Source: Candidatus Roizmanbacteria bacterium
GTDB taxonomy: Bacteria; Patescibacteriota; Microgenomatia; UBA1406; GWC2-37-13
Length of the DNA: 5,903 nt
Reading direction: 5' to 3'
Assembly: GCA_026395475.1 (NCBI GenBank)
Contig: JAPLYQ010000001.1
Span: forward strand, 1 to 5,903
Numbering within the stretch: the stretch's first letter is position 1; each line of letters begins with the position of its first letter. The position numbers and the translations under genes are program-made. The notes under the pieces are model-generated. The model was not told where the DNA came from. It was given only the letters and a program-made list of their open reading frames with translations, and made no database searches. Of the stretch, positions 1-4,635 are shown in pieces.

Positions 1-1
1 A

Positions 2-811
2 TGGCATATTCCAGTAGTTATTGATGCGTGTCTTATTGCAGAGAATGCATGGTTTATCAAAACAAGAGAGAAAGGATGTGAAGATATGTCTATTCAAGAA
101 ATAATCCATGCAATAGCTGATTGCGGAGACATAATATACTTTTCAGGAAGAAAGCTTGGAGCGGCACGAGGCGGAGGAATAATAACAAACACGAACGAAC
201 ATTTTATGAAAATGAGAACGTTTGTTCCTCTATTTGAGGGATTTCTCACGTACGGTGGGATGTCTACAAAAGAGATTGAAGCTCTCGCAGTTGGCTTAAA
301 TGAATTTACTGATGAAACAGTAATAAGTCAGATGCCACGATTTATTCAACATGTAGTCACAGAGCTTGAGAAAAAACATGTCCCGGTTGTAACTCCCGCA
401 GGTGCGCTTGGAGTTCATATCGATGCAAAAAAGTTTTTACCACATATTGACCAAAAACAGTACCCTGCAGGAGCTCTTGTTGCAGCACTCTTTTTAATTT
501 CTGGTATTCGTGGTATGGAACGAGGAACAATCTCAACAGATCGAGACATAGTAACAAAACAAGAAATTCCAGCTGAACTTGAGCTTATTCGGTTGGCTGT
601 CCCAAGACGAGTGTTTAGTCTTTCTCACATGGAATTTTTAATAGACAGGATGGTGTGGCTTTTCAAGAATCGCAATCTCATTGGAGGATTGACCTTTACA
701 GAAGAGCCCACAGTCTTACGATTCTTTTTTGGAAGACTTAAACCAGTTTCCAATTGGCCTGAAAAACTAATCGCACAGTTTAAAAAGGATTTTGGAGAGA
801 CGAGTTTATAA
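2..811 (+). CDS. Tryptophanase / tyrosine phenol-lyase family PLP-dependent lyase (TnaA-like), 5' end outside window
   Basis: Family enzymes cleave tryptophan or tyrosine to indole or phenol plus pyruvate and ammonia, using PLP in the cytoplasm. The frame is open from base 2, and the first residues (IPVVIDACLIAENAWF) already match the conserved PLP-Asp region, so the gene begins upstream and the ATG at 86 is internal. About 269 C-terminal residues of a usual 460-470 are visible. Seen motifs, in visible-residue numbering: PLP-ring Asp8; the PLP-lysine motif SGRK with Lys51 (bases 152-154); EGFLTYGG; MERG near 172-175; RLAVPRR, with the substrate-carboxylate Arg; and VLRFFFGRL near the end. From memory, MERG and the Phe in LRFF resemble tyrosine phenol-lyase more than E. 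coli TnaA, while other stretches are tryptophanase-like, so the substrate is unresolved. The Arg usually found in the D-x-x-R motif is Leu11 here. The C-terminus runs about 20 residues past that of E. coli TnaA. Family call is firm; substrate is not. Confidence 0.9.
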   Translation, partial: WHIPVVIDACLIAENAWFIKTREKGCEDMSIQEIIHAIADCGDIIYFSGRKLGAARGGGIITNTNEHFMKMRTFVPLFEGFLTYGGMSTKEIEALAVGLNEFTDETVISQMPRFIQHVVTELEKKHVPVVTPAGALGVHIDAKKFLPHIDQKQYPAGALVAALFLISGIRGMERGTISTDRDIVTKQEIPAELELIRLAVPRRVFSLSHMEFLIDRMVWLFKNRNLIGGLTFTEEPTVLRFFFGRLKPVSNWPEKLIAQFKKDFGETSL

Positions 812-813
812 AA

Positions 814-852
814 AATTGGTGGGGGCAAAGCTTATTCTTTGCCCCCTCAATT
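814..852 (+). terminator. Strong hairpin, probable intrinsic terminator of the lyase gene
   Basis: A perfect 10-bp stem GGGGGCAAAG (821-830) / CTTTGCCCCC (837-846) has a 6-nt loop CTTATT. AATTG (814-818) and CAATT (848-852) can extend it across a small internal loop. It begins 2 nt after the lyase stop codon. On the + strand no U-run follows the stem (TCAATTGAT). On the - strand the stem is followed by ACCAATTTTTT, which is the more classical arrangement. It may act in both directions, or simply end the + transcript and stabilise its 3' end. Confidence 0.7.
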
Positions 853-882
853 GATAGAGGTGCTAGTTGTATTTATATTTTG

Positions 883-888
883 TATAAT
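883..888 (+). promoter_or_regulatory. -10 box TATAAT for tyrS, leaderless arrangement
   Basis: A perfect TATAAT lies in the context ATTTTGTATAATC and ends 9 nt before the tyrS ATG at 898. Transcription would start near 895, leaving about 0-3 nt of leader. No convincing -35 box is found at 16-18 bp spacing. A TG pair directly precedes the box, one base off a canonical extended -10. The position between the upstream hairpin and tyrS fits a dedicated promoter. Confidence 0.6.
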
Positions 889-897
889 CAATTCATT

Positions 898-1992
898 ATG
901 AACACACAAGACAGACTAAATCTTATTAATCAAGTCGGAGAAGAAATAATTGGCGCAGAAGAATTAAAAACACTTCTCGAGAATGGAGAACAGCTCGTTG
1001 CCTATGATGGATTTGAACCGTCCGGACAAATTCACATTGCACAAGGCCTCCTTCGTGCAATAAACGTGAATAAAATGATTAAAGCGGGCGTTAAATTTCG
1101 TATGTGGGTAGCAGACTGGCATGCAATGGCAAATAATAAAATGGGCGGTGACCTAGAAAAAATAAAAACAGTAGGAAAATATTTTATTGAAGTATGGCGT
1201 GCAAGTGGAATGGATTTAGATAATGTAGAGTTCATGTGGGCATCCGATATGGCAAAAAATCCAGATTACTGGAAGCTTGTGGTGCAAGTAGGGAAGTCAA
1301 ACGCACTTAAAAGATTTATTCGCACCGCTGAAATGATGGGGCGAGAAGAATCTCTTGAAAAACTTACTGGGGCACATATTATCTACTCATGTATGCAGGT
1401 TGCTGATATTTTTATGCTCGGAGCAAAAATAACACAACTAGGTATGGATCAAAGAAAGGTAAATATGTTAGCTCGGGAAGTAGGGCCACTTCTTGGATAT
1501 TGGAAACCAGTCGTTGTGAGCCACCATATGCTTCGTGGACTGGGCAAGCCTGTCTCAAATGAGCAAGATGCACTCCAAAGAACAATTGAGCTTAAAATGT
1601 CAAAATCTAAGCCAGATACCGCAGTATTTATGACAGATACAACAGAAGATATTAAAAGGAAAATATATAAAGCATATTGTTTAGAAGGTGATGTAAAAGA
1701 GAATCCAGTTCTAGAATACTGCAAATATATTATTTTTGAATCATTTGATCGTTTGAATATTTCTGCATTCGAAGTAGAGCGCCCAGAAAAGTTTGGTGGC
1801 AATTTGTCATTCAAAACATACACAGAATTAGCAGATATATTTGAAAAGAAGTTGCTTCACCCAATGGATTTAAAAACATCGGTCGTGAAGTATCTCGATC
1901 AATTATTGCAACCAGTCAGAAAACATTTTGAAACAAATGAGGAAGCAAAAAAATTATTGGAGGTAGTAAAAAGCTATTCAGTCACACGCTGA
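898..1992 (+). CDS. tyrS: Tyrosyl-tRNA synthetase, archaeal/eukaryotic type
   Basis: This cytoplasmic class I synthetase charges tRNA-Tyr with tyrosine. The 364-residue protein shows a Rossmann catalytic core with the HIGH-equivalent HIAQG (46-50) after YDGFEPSG (36-43), and the KMSKS loop at 233-237. Probable tyrosine-binding residues by comparison with the archaeal enzyme are Tyr36, Tyr163, Gln167 and Asp170. GMDQRKVNMLARE (182-194) and the C-terminal LLQPVR...EAKKLLE...VTR are characteristic of eukaryotic (plant/protist-like) cytosolic TyrRS. The S4-like C-terminal domain of ordinary bacterial TyrRS (about 420 residues) is absent. The ATG at 898 was chosen over an in-frame TTG at 880 because the TATAAT box lies at 883-888, between the two. 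There is no Shine-Dalgarno sequence. The gene is convergent with its downstream neighbour, and I see no clear terminator in the 2-bp gap. Function is firm; the eukaryote-like affinity is read from motifs and needs a tree. Confidence 0.95.
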   Translation: MNTQDRLNLINQVGEEIIGAEELKTLLENGEQLVAYDGFEPSGQIHIAQGLLRAINVNKMIKAGVKFRMWVADWHAMANNKMGGDLEKIKTVGKYFIEVWRASGMDLDNVEFMWASDMAKNPDYWKLVVQVGKSNALKRFIRTAEMMGREESLEKLTGAHIIYSCMQVADIFMLGAKITQLGMDQRKVNMLAREVGPLLGYWKPVVVSHHMLRGLGKPVSNEQDALQRTIELKMSKSKPDTAVFMTDTTEDIKRKIYKAYCLEGDVKENPVLEYCKYIIFESFDRLNISAFEVERPEKFGGNLSFKTYTELADIFEKKLLHPMDLKTSVVKYLDQLLQPVRKHFETNEEAKKLLEVVKSYSVTR

Positions 1993-1994
1993 AA

Positions 1995-3059
1995 CTACTT
2001 AAATGATTTGTAGAGGTTCCACACTTCGGTGCAGTAATTCCTACCGCCACCTATATTACAAGAGCCGTAATGTTTTTCGGCAACGGTCTTTACTGCATCT
2101 TCCGGCCAATCGTCACAACTTGACGGGGCTTTACCCAGTCTATTTTTTGTGATGCTTGCATAAATAATCAAATTGTCAAATAATACACGTCTATCAATGT
2201 TTTTGGGTAATATTTTAATGGTATTCTTTCGTGAAACGTCTTGTTCTTGTTGCGAAATCTGTTCTGGTCCCATGATTTGCTGATCATATGCATCCGGTTG
2301 TACCGCTTGTGCAATTTTGGCACCTGGAAATTTGCTGTCGGTTGGTCCTTTTCCGCTTTGCGTATAGTAGGCAACACCATTGAAATAATCAAGCTCCGTA
2401 ACGCTTGCATCATTCCACCAGTTATATCTATTTGCAAGTGAAAATTTACTGTTTGCAAACGAACGATATCTTTCTCCTGACTCTTCTTGTTGGGTTGCCT
2501 TTAGAAGAGCGACTGGGATACACATTCGTTTTGAAACTTCTTTAAACACCTCTTCAAGGTTTGAGCCTGGGCGTTGATCTGAAGTAACTGGCGGGAGTTC
2601 TGGAATTGGGGTTGGCTTTGGTTCCTTGGTTGGTTTTGGAACTGCAGTGGGTTGTATAGTTGGGATAAGACTTGGTTTTATAATAACGCTTGAAGGCATA
2701 TTTTGTGTGGGAAATGCTTGTGCAGGAGTGGACGTTGGAGGTGAGGGTGGGGAAGTGGGAGCTGTAAGCCATTCATCTGATGGAGTTGGCACAACTCCTT
2801 CATACGGAGCTGGTGTCACTTCAGCGATACTTGAAGAAAGTGAGACTATTTGTGGTAATCGAATTGCTTGGAGTGAAGAAGTAACATATGCTCCCGAGTC
2901 TGTCAATTGCTTTGAAAAGTCTGCCACTAGACTTTTAATTTCAATACTAGGCGCTCCTGTTTCACTCGTGGTCTGACTGTACTTCATGCAGACTCCACTT
3001 ATTCCAAAGGCGAGTATAAGAACGATTCCAATACGGATACGAGGATGTATATATATCAC
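1995..3059 (-). CDS. Secreted/membrane-anchored protein with Pro/Thr-rich linker and C-terminal lysozyme-like (SLT) domain
   Basis: This is probably a cell-wall hydrolase or lytic transglycosylase acting outside the membrane. From the GTG at 3059 it is 354 residues. It has a basic N-terminus (HPRIRI) and a hydrophobic segment at about 9-24, a signal peptide or membrane anchor. A Pro/Thr/Ser-rich low-complexity linker (about 82-163) follows, then a folded domain (about 166-354). In that domain LLKATQQEESG (185-195) fits SLT motif I, with Glu193 the likely catalytic acid. MGPEQIS (263-269) resembles the G-x-x-Q-I motif. VAEKHYGSC (326-334) and YCTEVWNLY (342-350) resemble the C-terminal motif. 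Cys180, 315, 334 and 343 could form disulfides. I chose the GTG at 3059 over the GTG at 3167 because it directly precedes a well-formed signal sequence and sits 6 nt after an extended -10 box; the longer version would run into the repeat region. No lipobox is clear. The enzyme assignment is motif-based and moderate. Confidence 0.75.
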   Translation of the reverse strand: MIYIHPRIRIGIVLILAFGISGVCMKYSQTTSETGAPSIEIKSLVADFSKQLTDSGAYVTSSLQAIRLPQIVSLSSSIAEVTPAPYEGVVPTPSDEWLTAPTSPPSPPTSTPAQAFPTQNMPSSVIIKPSLIPTIQPTAVPKPTKEPKPTPIPELPPVTSDQRPGSNLEEVFKEVSKRMCIPVALLKATQQEESGERYRSFANSKFSLANRYNWWNDASVTELDYFNGVAYYTQSGKGPTDSKFPGAKIAQAVQPDAYDQQIMGPEQISQQEQDVSRKNTIKILPKNIDRRVLFDNLIIYASITKNRLGKAPSSCDDWPEDAVKTVAEKHYGSCNIGGGRNYCTEVWNLYKSFK

Positions 3060-3065
3060 ATATTG

Positions 3066-3074
3066 AGTGTAACA
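3066..3074 (-). promoter_or_regulatory. Extended -10 promoter (TGTTACACT) for the SLT-like gene
   Basis: Reading the - strand, TTTTTTGTTACACT gives TG-T-TACACT, an extended -10 box that ends 6 nt before the GTG at 3059. It resembles the box in front of the divergent gene (CATTTTTTGTTACACT against CATTTTCTGTTAAAAT). No good -35 hexamer is visible. As at tyrS, the spacing implies a near-leaderless mRNA. Confidence 0.5.
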
Positions 3075-3119
3075 AAAAATGAAGGTAAGGTCTATATATG
3101 GATAATGGTATTGACGTGC

Positions 3120-3169
3120 AATTCTCGCATATGCCGCCAGTGACGTCTTATGCTTCGTTTTTCCCACCT
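3120..3169 (+). repeat. Left outer arm of the inverted duplication
   Basis: The arm starts with AATTCTCGCATATGCC, exact to the right arm, and continues through ATGCTTCGTTTTTCCCACCT, which matches the right arm with a few substitutions and a small gap. The exact block contains the self-complementary octamer GCATATGC. The arm's outer edge is 60 bp from the start of the divergent SLT-like gene. Confidence 0.75.
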
Positions 3170-3283
3170 ACCACAAAGCCATCTTGGCATAAATGTCACG
3201 TGGCTGGCATACTGCTTCGAATTGCAAAGCAAAAACACTGTTTTTTCTGATGCTTCGTTTATTATCATTTTGCTGCTTCATCC

Positions 3284-3301
3284 CTTTGACTTCGCTCAGG
3301 G
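3284..3301 (+). repeat. Short stem-loop at the centre of the inverted duplication
   Basis: CTTTGA (3284-3289) pairs with TCAGGG (3296-3301), with two G-T pairs, around the loop CTTCGC, and is followed by GTAAAC. This resembles a short palindromic repeat (CCCTTCGACTTCGCTCAGGG-like) that I recall as common and dispersed in many bacterial genomes, often mistranslated as FDFAQG or LSEVKG in spurious ORFs. That identification is from memory. Confidence 0.55.
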
Positions 3302-3333
3302 TAAACTCCGTTTTGCTTTTGGTACGATGCGCA

Positions 3334-3349
3334 CAAAATAATAATAAAC
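3334..3349 (+). repeat. 16-bp direct repeat, copy 1 (CAAAATAATAATAAAC)
   Basis: This copy is identical over 16 bp to 3479-3494. An inverted 15/16 copy lies at 3257-3272. The inverted copy and the 3479 copy also share a following ACGRAGCAT, so the similarity extends beyond the AT-rich core. Confidence 0.7.
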
Positions 3350-3416
3350 TTTGCACTCAATAATTTGAAGTATATGCCAAGCATACGGACCTTCATGCGG
3401 TTATGAGTTGAGAGCG

Positions 3417-3467
3417 AGGTGGAAAAAACGATGCATGACGGCGCCGTTGCTGGCATATGCGAGAATT
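3417..3467 (-). repeat. Right outer arm of the inverted duplication
   Basis: This is the reverse-complement partner of the left arm, with the exact 16-bp block at 3452-3467. Its outer edge is 66 bp from the ATG at 3534, nearly the same distance as the left arm from its own gene (60 bp), so both divergent genes carry the same GGCATATGCGAGAATT block at a similar upstream position. Confidence 0.75.
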
Positions 3468-3478
3468 ACATATGTTCT

Positions 3479-3494
3479 CAAAATAATAATAAAC
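3479..3494 (+). repeat. 16-bp direct repeat, copy 2 (CAAAATAATAATAAAC)
   Basis: This copy is identical to 3334-3349 and lies just outside the right arm of the inverted duplication, about 20 bp upstream of the -10 box of the CoA gene. It occupies the zone where a -35 or upstream activating element would sit. Confidence 0.65.
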
Positions 3495-3514
3495 GGAGCA
3501 TATAAAGCATTTTC

Positions 3515-3523
3515 TGTTAAAAT
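3515..3523 (+). promoter_or_regulatory. Extended -10 promoter (TGTTAAAAT) for the CoA-biosynthesis gene
   Basis: TG-T-TAAAAT ends 10 nt before the ATG at 3534. There is no recognisable -35 hexamer at 17 bp. The predicted start near 3530 leaves only a few leader bases, and no Shine-Dalgarno sequence is present. Confidence 0.55.
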
Positions 3524-3533
3524 ATCATCAATT

Positions 3534-4547
3534 ATGCGATTTAAACATGTAGTCTGTGGTGGCACCTTCGATCACCTTCATTCTGGACATAAAAAACTTC
3601 TAAATGCATGTTTTCAAAGTGGAGAAAAAGTAACGATAGGTATTACATCTGGGGCAATGGTAAGGCACAAACCTTATAATACATCTATTGAATCTTATAC
3701 CATTCGAAAGAGAAAAGTTCTTGATTTTGCCCTTCAACAGAAAAAAGTGGTGGAAGTAGTTCAATTAAAAGATATCTATGGTCCAACTATTGAAAATAGC
3801 TCATTTGAGTCACTTTTAGTCACAAAAGATACAATAAGTGGGGGGAAACTCATAAATGAAAAACGTATAGAGCTTGGTATGAAGCCACTTTTAATACAAG
3901 TAGTTCCTTTTGAATATGATGAAATTGGAGAGAAAATATCTTCCGAACGGATTCGTCAAGGCATAATAGATAGAGAAGGGAAAAGGTATAACACCTATCT
4001 ATTTAGCAAAGAAAAACACATTCTGCCAGAATCATTAAAAGGAGTCTTAAGGAAACCGCTAGGCCGCGTTATCTCCTCATTTTCTACACTATCGAGGCAA
4101 GAAATAGAAAAGATGAATAAAAAGGTGCGAAAACGAGGCCATTTTTATTTGTGTTCAGTAGGAGACATGGTGACATATGAAATGAAAATAAGAGGAATTA
4201 TGCCCTTTATATCCATAATTGATGGTCTGACCTTGCGAAAAGCCCTAAAGAGTGAATTGATGAACACAATTTTAGAAAGAGAGCGTTCCAGCGCGGAGAA
4301 CGAAAAAGGTACAATTCAAAAATCTGCATGTATTGAAATACAACGACTATTTTATTTAGGGCATCAACAGGCCATAAAACAAGTATTAATTACCGGAGAA
4401 GAAGACTTGCTGACACTCGTTGCGGTACTATTTGCACCGCTTGGCGCACACATCTGGTATGGTCAACAAGGGATAGGAGCAGTAGATGTGCGAGTAACAG
4501 AAAAAAAGAAGCAAACGGTGTATAATTTGCTGAGGCAGTTTGAATAA
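3534..4547 (+). CDS. coaD: Bifunctional phosphopantetheine adenylyltransferase (archaeal/eukaryotic type) fused to GTP-dependent dephospho-CoA kinase (DUF359)
   Basis: This protein likely performs the last two steps of CoA synthesis: 4'-phosphopantetheine + ATP to dephospho-CoA, then GTP-dependent 3'-phosphorylation to CoA. The 337-residue protein has two domains, each near its usual single-protein length. Residues 1-150 are a nucleotidyltransferase of the archaeal/eukaryotic PPAT family: GGTFDHLHSGH (9-19, HxGH motif), DIYGPTIE (80-87), and ISSERIRQGIID (135-146). Residues about 168-337 match archaeal GTP-dependent dephospho-CoA kinase: SVGDMVT (208-214), IDGLTLR (229-235), GTI (259-261), ITGEEDLLTLVAV (286-298), AP (301-302), and YGQQGIGAVDVRVTEKK (309-325). 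The ATG at 3534 was chosen because homology begins at once and an extended -10 lies just upstream; an in-frame ATG at 3408 lies inside the repeat. Two kinase motifs look altered: archaeal DGKT is DGLT, and NPPG is NEKG. The fusion is seen directly in one uninterrupted frame. Activity is inferred. Confidence 0.9.
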   Translation: MRFKHVVCGGTFDHLHSGHKKLLNACFQSGEKVTIGITSGAMVRHKPYNTSIESYTIRKRKVLDFALQQKKVVEVVQLKDIYGPTIENSSFESLLVTKDTISGGKLINEKRIELGMKPLLIQVVPFEYDEIGEKISSERIRQGIIDREGKRYNTYLFSKEKHILPESLKGVLRKPLGRVISSFSTLSRQEIEKMNKKVRKRGHFYLCSVGDMVTYEMKIRGIMPFISIIDGLTLRKALKSELMNTILERERSSAENEKGTIQKSACIEIQRLFYLGHQQAIKQVLITGEEDLLTLVAVLFAPLGAHIWYGQQGIGAVDVRVTEKKKQTVYNLLRQFE

Positions 4548-4555
4548 TTTTTTTG

Positions 4556-4628
4556 TGTCATCCCGTGCTTCGACACGGGATCCAGGAAAGGAAATTATAT
4601 AGATTCCGGATCGGAGTCCGGAATGACA
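4556..4628. mobile_element. 73-bp MITE-like palindromic element with TGTCAT/ATGACA ends
   Basis: The element fills nearly the whole gap before leuS. Its ends are TGTCAT (4556-4561) and ATGACA (4623-4628). Each end holds a hairpin: ATCCCGTG/CACGGGAT (4560-4567/4574-4581, loop CTTCGA) and ATTCCGGA/TCCGGAAT (4603-4610/4617-4624, loop TCGGAG). The two ends are related as imperfect terminal inverted repeats of about 28 bp, separated by about 15 AT-rich bases. Its G+C content is clearly above that of its surroundings. From memory, TGTCATCCCG...CGGGATCCAG and CCGGAATGACA are typical of dispersed palindromic repeats in many bacterial genomes. No transposase is encoded. A run of seven T (4548-4554) lies immediately to its left, next to the stop codon of the CoA gene. 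Confidence 0.7.
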
Positions 4629-4635
4629 AAGCAAT

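Larger units (their letters stand above)
3118..3469. repeat. Long imperfect inverted duplication filling the divergent intergenic region
   Basis: The 474-bp gap between two divergent genes holds no supportable gene. The left half (about 3118-3290) and the reverse complement of the right half (about 3469-3300) match in the same order over most of their length. Landmarks: AATTCTCGCATATGCC at 3120-3135 is exact against 3452-3467; CCACCT-AAAAAC-GCAT blocks at 3150-3169 match 3417-3435; TATGCCA-near-TTTGCA blocks at 3204-3229 match 3349-3380; GTTTATTATCATTTTG at 3257-3272 matches 3334-3349 at 15 of 16. The symmetry point, about 3292-3303, falls at the stem-loop at 3284-3301. It could be a decayed MITE-like element, an inverted duplication of a dispersed repeat, or a shared regulatory region. 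Which of these applies is unresolved. Confidence 0.75.

Noticed and set aside
86..811. ATG at 86 as the start of a short 241-residue lyase
   Set aside because: The frame is open to base 2 and the 28 upstream residues match the conserved PLP-Asp region, so this Met is internal.
880..897. TTG start for a longer TyrRS
   Set aside because: The TATAAT box lies within this extension, and homology fits the ATG at 898.
2626..2976. 116-residue Gly/Val-rich ORF on the + strand
   Set aside because: It is the reverse of the Pro/Thr-rich linker of the SLT-like gene, a composition artefact.
3060..3167. Upstream GTG (3167) as start of the SLT-like gene
   Set aside because: It adds 36 residues in front of a good signal sequence, lies in the inverted repeat, and is upstream of the likely promoter.
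3150..3456. Small overlapping ORFs on both strands within the palindrome
   Set aside because: Their products (FDFAQG, LSEVKG) are typical of translated palindromic repeats, with no independent coding support.
3118..3494. CRISPR array or tandem repeat array
   Set aside because: The repeats are few, diverged, mixed in orientation and irregularly spaced, with an inverted collinear arrangement instead.
3408..3533. ATG at 3408 as start of the CoA gene
   Set aside because: The extra 42 residues are translated repeat DNA, and PPAT homology starts at the ATG at 3534.
4548..4581. Intrinsic terminator of the CoA gene
   Set aside because: The T-run (4548-4554) precedes the hairpin rather than following it, and only a 3-bp stem precedes the T-run, so neither orientation gives a standard terminator.
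4613..4616. GGAG as a Shine-Dalgarno for leuS
   Set aside because: It is 19 nt from the ATG and inside a hairpin loop of the repeat element.
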